The notes beneath the pieces were generated by a model. That model was given only the letters and a program-made list of their open reading frames with translations. It searched no databases and was not told where the DNA came from. Position numbers and translations under genes: made by a program. From Christensenella sp. UBA941 (GTDB lineage: Bacteria > Bacillota > Clostridia > Christensenellales > UBA941), in assembly GCA_002293365.1 (NCBI GenBank), contig DBDD01000269.1:1-6342 (forward strand): DNA of 6,342 nt, in the 5' to 3' direction. This document shows positions 1-6,205 of this stretch, in pieces. How positions within the stretch are numbered: position 1 is the stretch's first letter; every line of letters begins with the position of its first letter.

Positions 1-1115
1 AGATCCGCGATATCGGATACCATCGACGGCGGCAGCGAGAGCATCCCGCCGACGCCGAAGCCGATAAGCGCGATCATCGGCACCATGGAAAGCCACGTCG
101 AGCGCATATAATCCAGCGCGAAGAGCACCATTAGCAGCATGATAAGCGAGCCGAGCACCCCGCAACCCACGGCTATGAGCAACGCGGGCTTTTTATCGAG
201 TTTCTTTGAAATAAGCACCCACAGCGGCTGAGAAAAAACGGCGCAGGCAAACATCGTGCCAAGCACGAGGGCCATCTTATCGTTCGCGTAGTTCAAGGCG
301 AATGTAAACGTATGCAGCGCGAGCGCGCCCACCCAGGCCGAAGCGAAATTCACTAGCAGATAGCCGGTGGCGACGAAGCGGAAGTCCTTGTTGCGCAGCG
401 CCACGGCAAACGAAAGGAACATGCGCTTTGGGCGGAAGCGGGACTTCGTCGCCTTGGCAAACGTACGGTATTTCCAGGTGCTTATTATGCCGTACAGCCC
501 CGTTGCCAGCATGATCAGCGAGCCGACCAGCGCCATATACAGGTACGCGTCGGGGTTGAACTGTCCGTCGGGATAGGCGGGAGTAGGCCGGAAAAAGAAC
601 AGCGTACCGCCGACGGTGGGGAAGACCATGCCCAAAACAAAGAAGGCGGTTTTGTAGCCTTGGACGCTCGTACGCTCGTAATAATCGTTCGTGAGCTCTG
701 CGCCGAGCGCATTATAGGGTACGGCGTATAGCGTCATGAATGTGCGGATCAGCAGCAGAATCACAGCGAGGATAAAGAACTTGAACACCGTGGAATACGA
801 AGGATCGATCGTCCATAGAACCAAATTTAAAGCCGTCGCGCCCACGGCCCCGATCAGCATAAAAAGATGCCTGCGTCCAAAGCGGCGCGAAGCGAAATTG
901 TCCGTAATATGGCCCATGATAGGATCGCTTATCGCGTCCCAAACGACGCCGAGCGACGCCGCCAGACCGACCCATCTACCAGGGATATGTAAAATGTTAG
1001 TGGCATAAAACATTAGATAGGACGTCAAAAGCTGTAATACCACGCCGAAACTGAGATTTCCCACGCCATACCCGAAGCGGACACGAGAAGGAAGCCCGGC
1101 ATTTGATTTTTCCAA
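1..1115 (-). CDS. GPH-family (MelB-like) cation:sugar symporter, C-terminus cut by window edge
   Basis: A multi-pass inner-membrane transporter that would import a glycoside, pentoside or hexuronide with Na+ or H+. The frame is open for 371 codons to the window edge. Family proteins usually have about 450-480 residues, so roughly the last 80-100 are missing. Seen: a hydrophobic multi-helix protein; the MelB-type cation-site motif DAISDP (D60 and D64, matching the paired Asp of MelB helix II) followed by GHITDNFASRRFGRRH at about 68-83; a second family signature, VPYNALGAELTNDYYERT, at about 132-149; and MVSDIAD near the visible end. The start is taken as TTG at 1115 because an in-frame TAG lies two codons upstream and GGGGGT sits about 6 nt before it; no ATG is available before the conserved N-terminus. 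The substrate cannot be read from the sequence. The gene is divergent from the mtrB operon and probably unrelated to it. A solute-specific name would be a guess. Confidence 0.9.
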   Translation of the reverse strand, partial: MEKSNAGLPSRVRFGYGVGNLSFGVVLQLLTSYLMFYATNILHIPGRWVGLAASLGVVWDAISDPIMGHITDNFASRRFGRRHLFMLIGAVGATALNLVLWTIDPSYSTVFKFFILAVILLLIRTFMTLYAVPYNALGAELTNDYYERTSVQGYKTAFFVLGMVFPTVGGTLFFFRPTPAYPDGQFNPDAYLYMALVGSLIMLATGLYGIISTWKYRTFAKATKSRFRPKRMFLSFAVALRNKDFRFVATGYLLVNFASAWVGALALHTFTFALNYANDKMALVLGTMFACAVFSQPLWVLISKKLDKKPALLIAVGCGVLGSLIMLLMVLFALDYMRSTWLSMVPMIALIGFGVGGMLSLPPSMVSDIAD

Positions 1116-1148
1116 AAACTACCCCCATTAACAAAAATCCGGCGATAA

Positions 1149-1157
1149 ATTATAGCA
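1149..1157 (-). promoter_or_regulatory. Extended -10 promoter for the symporter gene
   Basis: Read on the minus strand, this is TGCTATAAT, a perfect -10 hexamer with the upstream TGn extension, lying 34 nt before the TTG start. The expected -35 position holds only a poor match (CTTGGG/TTGGGA, with a short spacer), which is usual for extended -10 promoters. Found by inspection only. Confidence 0.6.
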
Positions 1158-1211
1158 TGGGTCAATTTTTCCCAAGCATATTGTGCTTAAGACAACAGTA
1201 TAAGCCATGCG

Positions 1212-1223
1212 TGCAATTTTGCA
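1212..1223. promoter_or_regulatory. Short palindrome at the mtrB -35 position, possible operator
   Basis: TGCAATTTTGCA has perfect 5-bp arms around a TT centre and lies 23 bp upstream of the mtrB -10 box, overlapping where a -35 element would be. Its position would suit a repressor or activator site. The arms are short and AT-rich, so chance is a real alternative. Confidence 0.25.
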
Positions 1224-1243
1224 TAGTGCTATCGCGGCATCCA

Positions 1244-1252
1244 TGATATAAT
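1244..1252 (+). promoter_or_regulatory. Extended -10 promoter for the mtrB operon
   Basis: TGATATAAT is a consensus -10 hexamer (1247-1252) with the TGn extension. No good -35 box lies 16-18 bp upstream; TTGCAT at 1219-1224 is 22 bp away, which is too far. Transcription would start near 1259, giving a leader of about 50 nt before the mtrB ATG. Confidence 0.6.
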
Positions 1253-1294
1253 AGAATTCAATTGTGATACGGACATGGCGGCAATTTTAAATCT

Positions 1295-1324
1295 TTGGAG
1301 GGAGTGTTCATGGAGGGAGTGGCA
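1295..1324 (+). repeat. 15-bp tandem duplication over the mtrB ribosome binding site and start codon
   Basis: Two adjacent 15-bp units share an identical 11-bp core, TGGAGGGAGTG, at 1296-1306 and 1311-1321. The first copy supplies the Shine-Dalgarno sequence GGAGGGAG (1297-1304), 5 nt before ATG 1310. The second copy lies in the first codons. In frame, the units read (TTG)EGVF and (ATG)EGVA, so a TTG start at 1295 would add five residues. ATG 1310 is preferred because it has the better spacing and gives exactly the 75-residue length of B. subtilis TRAP. Four GAG triplets fall in the repeat and a fifth follows at 1329-1331. Confidence 0.8.
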
Positions 1325-1537
1325 AGCGGAGAATATGTTTGCATAAAGGCGTTGGAAAACGGCGTTAGCGTTATTGGCATGACACGTGGGCGCGATACGC
1401 GGCTGCATCATACCGAAAAGCTGGACAAGGGCGAAGTTATGCTCGCGCAGTTTACGGAGAGCGTTTCGGCAATCAAAATCCATGGCCGCGCGCGCGTGTA
1501 TTGCGCCCATGGAGAGTTCGAATCGGGCGCGGAGTGA
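1310..1537 (+). CDS. mtrB: TRAP, trp RNA-binding attenuation protein MtrB
   Basis: The family forms an 11-subunit ring that binds L-tryptophan between subunits. The charged ring wraps (G/U)AG-repeat RNA to terminate or block translation of trp-biosynthesis messages. The 75 codons align without gaps to B. subtilis TRAP as I know it, with the same length. Landmarks include VIGMTRG at 21-27, DT at 29-30, HHTEKLDKGEV at 33-43, AQFTE at 46-50 and SAIK at 53-56. The loops that form the tryptophan pocket (about 25-33 and 49-53) are largely kept. Of the three residues known to contact RNA, Lys37 and Lys56 are present but Arg58 is His. Arg60 and Arg62 lie close by. The start is ATG 1310 with GGAGGGAG upstream. 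This is the first gene of the operon, and its TGA overlaps the ATG of the next gene. No folE (mtrA), which precedes mtrB in Bacillus, is present. The RNA targets are not in view. Confidence 0.95.
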   Translation: MEGVASGEYVCIKALENGVSVIGMTRGRDTRLHHTEKLDKGEVMLAQFTESVSAIKIHGRARVYCAHGEFESGAE

Positions 1538-1734
1538 TGTGGACGGTTATTAGAATGCTAAAAGGCGAAAAGGCGGCCGACGATATGGAAAGCCTTTTAA
1601 CCGGCGCGGGCATTATGTGCAGAAAGAGGCCGGTTTATAAAAAAACGCCTGCCGCAGACAACTACTATGAACTGCTCGTTTTGCCATCCGAAACGGAAGC
1701 TGCGAACGAGATTTTGCTGGAAAAGGGAATATAA
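1537..1734 (+). CDS. Small alpha/beta protein coupled to mtrB, function unknown
   Basis: A 65-residue soluble protein. The start ATG shares its A with the mtrB stop (TGATG), so it is probably made by translational coupling. A longer frame from 1501 exists but would lie inside mtrB and is not favoured. The predicted order is strand (TVIRML, 3-8), helix (about 11-26), strand (MCRKRPV), strand (YYELLVLP, about 46-53), helix (about 55-63). That beta-alpha-beta-beta-alpha pattern resembles the small DUF2007-like or ACT-like signalling folds. No catalytic motif is visible. It has a single Cys and no CxxC zinc pair, so it is not the anti-TRAP protein RtpA. No signal peptide or membrane segment is present. 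Its place between mtrB and pfkA suggests a regulatory partner of one of them, but that is inference only. Such proteins are sometimes labelled glutamate decarboxylase in databases; the sequence gives no support for that name. Confidence 0.8.
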   Translation: MWTVIRMLKGEKAADDMESLLTGAGIMCRKRPVYKKTPAADNYYELLVLPSETEAANEILLEKGI

Positions 1735-1779
1735 TCGAGTGGCTTATATTGCATTGACCCGAAAGGAGCGATTTTCATC

Positions 1780-2742
1780 TTGAAACGTATCGGCGTACTA
1801 ACGAGCGGGGGCGATACGCCCGGCATGAACGCGGCGATCAGAGCCGTTTTAAAGATTGGCATCCACTACGGCTATGCCGTGATGGGCGTATATCACGGCT
1901 ACAATGGCCTTATTGACGGACGGATACATCAATTACAGCATTCCGACGTAGACAATATGATCCACAAGGGCGGTACGCTCCTTCGAACCGCCCGCTGCGA
2001 AGCGTTCAAGACCGAAGAAGGCGTACAGAAGGCCTTAAAAGTAATAAGGGCCTATAATCTTGAGGGGATCGTCGTTATCGGCGGCGACGGCAGCGCCCGC
2101 GGCGCGCAGGTTTTACACCAAAAGGGCGTGCCGACGATGCTATTGCCGGGTACTATAGATAACGACATGGGCTTCACAGACTATACGATCGGCTTCGATA
2201 CGGCGTCCAACTCCGTCATGACCGAAATATACAAGATTCGCGACACGATGCGCTCGCACGACCGCGTGGGCGTTCTGGAAGTCATGGGGCGCAGCTCGGG
2301 CGATATCGCGCTTAGGGCCGGCCTCGCGGGCGGTGCGGATATAGTATTGGTGCCGGAGAAAAAGCAGGATTGGTCGGCGGCGGCCGATCATCTCGTGGCA
2401 AACAAGCTTAAGGGCAAGCTGACCAGCATCGTCATCATGGCCGAGGGCGCGGGCAGCGCGGACGACTTCAAGCTATTCGTGCGCAACAACACAGACGTCG
2501 ATATCCGCTCCATCGTTTTGGGCTACATTCAGCGCGGAGGGCAGCCGACGGCTTTTGACCGCGTTTTGGCGACGCGCCTCGGCGCCAGGGCCGTTGAATT
2601 GCTGAACGAGGGATCTTCAGGCCGCGCGATAGGCATGCGCAAGAACGCCATAATCGACATGGATATCGACGAGGCGCTCGCTATGCCGCCTCAATTCGAT
2701 ATGAGCCTCTTGGAATTAAACGAGATCTTGGCGAAGTTTTGA
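1780..2742 (+). CDS. pfkA: ATP-dependent 6-phosphofructokinase
   Basis: Cytosolic homotetramer that phosphorylates fructose 6-phosphate to fructose 1,6-bisphosphate, the committed step of glycolysis. At 320 residues it matches the bacterial family length and aligns with Geobacillus PFK without shifts at the key sites. These are GGD at 10-12, R72, GGDGS at 101-105, PGTIDND at 123-129 with catalytic D127 and D129, R162, MGR at 169-171, E222, R243 and R252. Gly104 and Gly124 indicate ATP rather than pyrophosphate as donor. Allosteric positions R21, R154, K211 and K213 are kept, with conservative changes at 25 (Lys) and 187 (Asp), so ADP/PEP control is likely intact. The start is TTG 1780. AGGAG at 1764-1768 lies 11 nt upstream, slightly far, but no ATG or GTG fits the conserved N-terminus. 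It follows the small gene by 45 nt and overlaps rlmD by one base (TGATG). Confidence 0.97.
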   Translation: MKRIGVLTSGGDTPGMNAAIRAVLKIGIHYGYAVMGVYHGYNGLIDGRIHQLQHSDVDNMIHKGGTLLRTARCEAFKTEEGVQKALKVIRAYNLEGIVVIGGDGSARGAQVLHQKGVPTMLLPGTIDNDMGFTDYTIGFDTASNSVMTEIYKIRDTMRSHDRVGVLEVMGRSSGDIALRAGLAGGADIVLVPEKKQDWSAAADHLVANKLKGKLTSIVIMAEGAGSADDFKLFVRNNTDVDIRSIVLGYIQRGGQPTAFDRVLATRLGARAVELLNEGSSGRAIGMRKNAIIDMDIDEALAMPPQFDMSLLELNEILAKF

Positions 2743-4097
2743 TGGCTCCGCTTACGAGAAACCAGGAAATCGTACTGACGATAGACGGCCTTACGAGCGA
2801 GGGGCAAGGCGTAGGGCGCTACGAGGGCTTTGCTGTATTCGTACCGTTCGTGCTGCCGGGCGAAGAGGCTCTTGTGCGTATAATCAAGCCTTCCGCGTCT
2901 TACGCGGTCGGCAAGCTTATAGAATTGAAAACCGAAGCGCCGGAGCGGGTGGGGCCCGCTTGCGACGCTTTTTTCAAATGCGGCGGCTGCCAGCTACAGC
3001 ATTTGGAGTATTCGGCGCAGCTTTTTGCCAAACGCCAAATCCTTGTCGACGCGCTGAAGCGGCTCGGCGGCTTCGATAACGCCGAGGCGCTCGTTACCGA
3101 TACGTTAGGAGGGCAGGCGTACGGCTATCGCAATAAGGGCTCGTTCCCTGTGCGTGATGTAGACGGCGTTGCCCGCGCGGGCATGTTCGCGCCGCGCAGC
3201 CATCGGCTTATCCCGATAATGCGCTGCCCAATCGCTTGCGGCGAAATCAACGCGGCGCTCGAGCGCTTTTGCGGCTGGCTCGCGGATGAAAAAATCCCGG
3301 GCTACGACGAAGATAAACATCGGGGCGTCGTCCGCCACGCGGCGTTTCGCAAAACAACGAATGGCCTTATGGCGGTTATCGTGACGGCTGGGAACGAATT
3401 GCTGAAAAAGCGCGCGCTAATCGACGCCCTCGAAGGCGTGGCTACGAATATCGTTCACAATATTAATCCCGGGCGCACGAATACGGTTTTGGGCAAGCGC
3501 AGCGTATCCATATGGGGCGAACCGCTTGAGGAGGAGCTTTCGGGGCTGACATTCGTCGTTTCGGATCAGTCGTTTTTACAGGTGAACCACGATCAAGCGC
3601 AAAGGCTGTACGCGCTGGCGCTGGACGCTTTAGAGCTTACGGGGAACGAAACCGTCGCCGACGCATATTCCGGCGTCGGGACTATAGCGCTGGCGTTGGC
3701 GAAGCGCGCTAGGCGCGTCGCGGGGATCGAATATATAAAAGAAGCCGTCGCGGACGCTGAAAAAAACGCGGCGCTAAACGGTATAGAGAACGCCAGGTTC
3801 TACGAGGGAACGGTGGAGGCCGTCTTGCCGACATTGGTAAAGCAAACCCGCTTCGACGCTATAGTTCTCGATCCGCCGCGCAAGGGCTGCGAACGGGCCG
3901 CGCTTGACGCCGTTATCGCGTCGGGAGCGAAAAAAGTGGCTTATATATCCTGCAACCCGGCGACGCTCGCGCGCGACGCGAAAATTCTTTGCGAAGGTGG
4001 TTTTACGCTGGTAAAGGCGTCGCCGGTGGATATGTTCTCTCAGTCTTCGCATTTGGAGGCTATGACATCGTTTTGTCGGTGTTGTAATCCAGTATAA
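2742..4097 (+). CDS. rlmD: 23S rRNA (uracil-C5)-methyltransferase, RlmD/RumA type with 4Fe-4S cluster
   Basis: SAM-dependent enzyme that makes 5-methyluridine in 23S rRNA (U1939 in the E. coli RlmD case; Bacillus RlmCD modifies both U747 and U1939, and the sequence cannot separate these). It has 451 residues. Domains in order: an N-terminal TRAM RNA-binding domain (about 5-62); iron-sulfur ligands C74, C80, C83 (CDAFFKCGGC) and C162, the same 6/3 spacing as in E. coli RumA; then a Rossmann methyltransferase domain with DAYSGVGTIALALA as the SAM loop, LDPPRKGC, the catalytic SCNP nucleophile C404, and the HLEAM base E439. The 35-residue gap between C404 and E439 equals that in RumA. The start is ATG 2742, sharing a base with the pfkA stop; a TTG one codon earlier is possible. 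It is last in the operon and ends with an unusual CRCC-containing tail. I see no strong terminator after it. Confidence 0.95.
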   Translation: MAPLTRNQEIVLTIDGLTSEGQGVGRYEGFAVFVPFVLPGEEALVRIIKPSASYAVGKLIELKTEAPERVGPACDAFFKCGGCQLQHLEYSAQLFAKRQILVDALKRLGGFDNAEALVTDTLGGQAYGYRNKGSFPVRDVDGVARAGMFAPRSHRLIPIMRCPIACGEINAALERFCGWLADEKIPGYDEDKHRGVVRHAAFRKTTNGLMAVIVTAGNELLKKRALIDALEGVATNIVHNINPGRTNTVLGKRSVSIWGEPLEEELSGLTFVVSDQSFLQVNHDQAQRLYALALDALELTGNETVADAYSGVGTIALALAKRARRVAGIEYIKEAVADAEKNAALNGIENARFYEGTVEAVLPTLVKQTRFDAIVLDPPRKGCERAALDAVIASGAKKVAYISCNPATLARDAKILCEGGFTLVKASPVDMFSQSSHLEAMTSFCRCCNPV

Positions 4098-4347
4098 TGA
4101 TGCTATTTCATTTTCTTTTAAAGGCCATGATAATCTATGATTATGTCTTCCCATTGCACTCACCTGCAGATGTATATCGTGAGATTAACATTATTAGGGA
4201 TTCCTGTAAACGAAATGAAATATATGCTTTTTGATTGTTCATTTTTAAACAATGAGGCTTTTACTTATCGGGAAGAATCGCGGTGATGTTCATTTGCTGG
4301 CTCGAAAAATCTTACGTGATACTCTCCCCGGCAAGGCAAAACGCCGA
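4098..4347. other. AT-rich gap between convergent genes, no clear gene
   Basis: This stretch is visibly richer in A and T than both neighbours up to about 4260. It separates rlmD from the oppositely oriented sortase. Two short overlapping plus-strand frames occur: 4127-4234 (35 aa, starting MIIYDYVFPLHSP) and 4137-4286 (49 aa, starting MIMSSHCTHLQ). Neither has a properly spaced ribosome binding site or a family I recognise. They may be scraps of a decayed gene or chance. A TATAAT overlaps the rlmD stop (4093-4098) without a good -35 box. An AT-only hairpin, ATTGTT/AACAAT with an 8-nt loop (about 4234-4253), is too weak to call a terminator. Confidence 0.5.
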
Positions 4348-5169
4348 CTATATCGGTTCGTCCGGTTCGATAGGCGTCGCCCCAATAACCAGCAGCCGCT
4401 CTTCGTCGCTTCCCTCCGTGCATGTGGAAAGCGCGATATACCTGTTTGCGCCTTCCGTGCCCAGCGAAGCCATGTAATCGTTCATGATCTCCTCTTCTTG
4501 GCTATGGAGCGCGTAGAGCGGATCGCGCACGCCAGTTTCTCTGGCCGCGAAAATGCGGTAGGTTAGCGTTTCGCCCCCGGCTGTATAGATGGTGATTTCC
4601 GGATGAGCGTCCAAATAGCCGTCTTCAAGATATAGGTTCAAATCCGAAAACATGCTGCCGTCGTTCATTCTGTGGCCGTAAATAACGGTAAAAGCCCCGT
4701 CAAACTTATCGGAAAAGCGATAATCCATGAATATCGCGCCTGAAGCGTTCTTTTCGCCGCCGAACGTGACGCCCATATATTTATCGTTATCCGCTCCCTG
4801 TACAATTGGATAGTCTATATTCGTCCTTTCGATTCTAATCCAGCCTATATAATCCGGGTTGACGCCGGACAGATCGGGACGCGGCTCCGCTTCCGCCTGT
4901 TTCAAAAGCGCGTCCTGCGCGGGGATTTCCTGCCCGGACGCACTCGCCGGCGCGGATATAACCTCCGGCGCGTATCGGCGCAGCGCGTCGTACTCGTTCC
5001 GCGCTTTATCATAGCCGCCTTGCGCGGAAATGAGGTTTATCGCCGCGATAGCCCCCGCCGTCAGGAAAACCAGAAGCAGGGCGGCGAATGCCAGCCGCCC
5101 TTTATGAACGTCAATCTCGTCCTGTGTTACCTTCCTCCATGTATTGCCGTTGTCGTCGGAGAATTCCAT
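4348..5169 (-). CDS. Class B sortase
   Basis: Membrane-anchored cysteine transpeptidase that cleaves a C-terminal sorting signal and links surface proteins to the peptidoglycan cross-bridge or builds pilus-like polymers. From ATG 5169 it has 273 residues. In order: a short polar cytosolic N-terminus, one membrane helix (about 26-47, LAFAALLLVFLTAGAIAAIN), an extracytoplasmic linker, then the sortase fold from about 100. Class B hallmarks are NPDYIGWIRI at 104-113, YPIVQGADNDKY at 120-131, GAIFMDYR at 144-151, catalytic His166 in YGHRM, GSMFSDL at 171-177, Cys250 in LSTC, and Arg258 in ERLLVIG. All three catalytic residues are present. The start is uncertain: ATG 5169 has GAGGAGGG 1 nt upstream and gives a normal sortase topology, while GTG 5334 in the same frame would add 55 residues resembling an Ig-like domain tail. 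The substrate is unknown; the exported protein at 6206 is a candidate only by proximity. Confidence 0.93.
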   Translation of the reverse strand: MEFSDDNGNTWRKVTQDEIDVHKGRLAFAALLLVFLTAGAIAAINLISAQGGYDKARNEYDALRRYAPEVISAPASASGQEIPAQDALLKQAEAEPRPDLSGVNPDYIGWIRIERTNIDYPIVQGADNDKYMGVTFGGEKNASGAIFMDYRFSDKFDGAFTVIYGHRMNDGSMFSDLNLYLEDGYLDAHPEITIYTAGGETLTYRIFAARETGVRDPLYALHSQEEEIMNDYMASLGTEGANRYIALSTCTEGSDEERLLVIGATPIEPDEPI

Positions 5170-5385
5170 GCCCTCCTCTATGCCGGAAATTTCGCCGTCG
5201 TCCTCGTCTTCAAACGTCTCGTGAACAGGCGTTCCGTCGGGCGGAACGCCCAGCCGTTTTGTAACTATAAAGTATACTGTGGCCGTGGCAGACCCGCCGC
5301 CTGTATAGTTGACCGTAGCTATTACGGTATGCACCCCTACGCCAAACTCGGGATTCAGGAATTTAAATTTTCGATTTACAGAAAG
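5170..5385 (-). pseudogene. In-frame remnant of an Ig-like surface-protein domain upstream of the sortase
   Basis: Read on the minus strand, the sortase frame stays open upstream to a TAG at 5386-5388. The encoded stretch includes LNPEFGVGVHTVIATVNYTG followed by GGSATATVYFIV. This looks like the closing strands of a bacterial Ig-like domain of the kind found in tandem in surface proteins (G-V-H-T-V then Y-T-G-G-G-S-A-T-A-T). An acidic linker (FEDEDDGEISGIEEG) then leads into the sortase Met. No ATG, GTG or TTG occurs in frame before GTG 5334. The Ig-like similarity stops at about 5385, where AT-rich promoter sequence of the regulator begins. I infer the 3' end of a larger gene that lost its 5' part. 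The alternative is a real N-terminal extension of the sortase from GTG 5334. Confidence 0.5.
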
Positions 5386-5427
5386 CTATTCCATCTAATT
5401 ATAAATATGGGCTAATCGGCAAGTATA

Positions 5428-5436
5428 TGCTATAAT
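5428..5436 (+). promoter_or_regulatory. Extended -10 promoter for the LytTR regulator
   Basis: TGCTATAAT is a perfect -10 hexamer (5431-5436) with the TGn extension and no convincing -35 box. It lies 47 nt before the ATG of the regulator. The surrounding 5335-5483 stretch is AT-rich and holds no other clear element. Confidence 0.6.
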
Positions 5437-5483
5437 AGATTGAAAAGTTATCTTATATATCGCTCTCATATGGGGACTAAGAC

Positions 5484-6203
5484 ATGAATATCGCAATCTG
5501 TGAGGACCGTGCCGCCGACCGCGCGGCGATTACCGGATATATCCGGGATTATTGCGCGCGCAACGCCTACGCTTGCGGCGTGGATGCCTTTGATTCCGGC
5601 GAGGCGCTGCTGTCGGCTTGGGAGCTTGGGGATTATTGCGCGGCCTTCCTCGATATATACCTGCCGGGGCTTTCCGGCTTGGAGGTCGCCCGTAAAATCC
5701 GGGAAAACGACCCGGAGTGCCCCATCGTGTTCATCACCGTCAGCGAGGAATACGCGCTGGAATGCTATGGCCTTTCGGCCCAAGGCTATGTGCTTAAGCC
5801 CATACAGGCCGAGGCCGTGGAAAAAGCCCTCGCCGCCTGCAGGCAGGCGTTTGAGAAGAACAGCCGCGGCATACTCGTCACGGTGGCCGGGGAGCCCGTC
5901 AACATCGCCTTGCCAAAGGTACGCTTCATAGAGGTCTACCATAACGAGACCCTCTTCCATATGGAAAACGGCGTTGTCAGCGCGCGCATGCCCTTGGACG
6001 AGGTGGAGCGGCGGCTTCGCGGCGCTCCCTTCCTGCGCTGCCACAAGAGCTTTATGGTAAATATGAACCACGTCGGCGAAATCGGACGGGATGCGCTGAC
6101 TATGAAGGATGGGCGGCGCGTGCCCATCCGCAAAAACGGGAGCCGGGAGGTACGCGTCATGTTGGCGCGGTATATGTCCGGCCACACGCTTGTGGAGGGA
6201 TGA
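5484..6203 (+). CDS. LytTR-family response regulator
   Basis: Cytosolic two-component transcription factor of the AgrA/LytR type. The protein has 239 residues. The N-terminal receiver domain (about 1-120) carries the acidic pair E7-D8, the phospho-acceptor D57 in FLDIYLPG, T85 and the conserved K105-P106. The C-terminal LytTR DNA-binding domain (about 135-233) has the signatures FIEVYHNETLFH at 148-159, FLRCHKSFMVN at 183-193 and DGRRVPIRKN near the end. The start ATG has GGGGA 7 nt upstream and an extended -10 promoter. No histidine kinase gene is adjacent within the window; it may lie further right or elsewhere. The gene for an exported protein follows after 2 nt, so the two are probably co-transcribed. 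LytTR regulators often control cell-surface, bacteriocin or virulence functions, which fits the nearby sortase. Targets are unknown, and I did not find a clear LytTR direct-repeat site. Confidence 0.93.
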   Translation: MNIAICEDRAADRAAITGYIRDYCARNAYACGVDAFDSGEALLSAWELGDYCAAFLDIYLPGLSGLEVARKIRENDPECPIVFITVSEEYALECYGLSAQGYVLKPIQAEAVEKALAACRQAFEKNSRGILVTVAGEPVNIALPKVRFIEVYHNETLFHMENGVVSARMPLDEVERRLRGAPFLRCHKSFMVNMNHVGEIGRDALTMKDGRRVPIRKNGSREVRVMLARYMSGHTLVEG

Positions 6204-6205
6204 TA

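Noticed and set aside
1181..1195. Imperfect palindrome TTGTGCTTAAGACAA as operator or catabolite site
   Set aside because: The arms are offset by one base and it does not match the cre consensus; too weak to list.
1537..1734. Small gene as anti-TRAP (RtpA)
   Set aside because: Anti-TRAP has paired CxxC zinc motifs; this protein has one cysteine and a different predicted fold.
3529..3537. Run of GAG triplets within rlmD as a TRAP target
   Set aside because: Only three adjacent triplets with no 2-3 nt spacers, explained by Glu codons.
4127..4145. Hairpin ATAATC-TAT-GATTAT after rlmD, possible terminator
   Set aside because: The stem is only 6 bp and AT-rich and is not followed by a T run.
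4252..4566. Plus-strand frame of 104 codons (MRLLLIGKN...) over the sortase 3' end
   Set aside because: It is antisense to a sortase with all catalytic motifs, is rich in Arg as expected of a shadow frame, and has no ribosome binding site.
5312..5328. Inverted repeat ACCGTA-5 nt-TACGGT, possible operator
   Set aside because: It falls in the Ig-like coding segment and arises from the repeated codons of the peptide TVIATV, so chance explains it.
5466..6185. Minus-strand frame of 239 codons opposite the LytTR regulator
   Set aside because: It mirrors the regulator gene almost end to end; the plus-strand product has a complete receiver and LytTR domain, so this is a codon-bias shadow.
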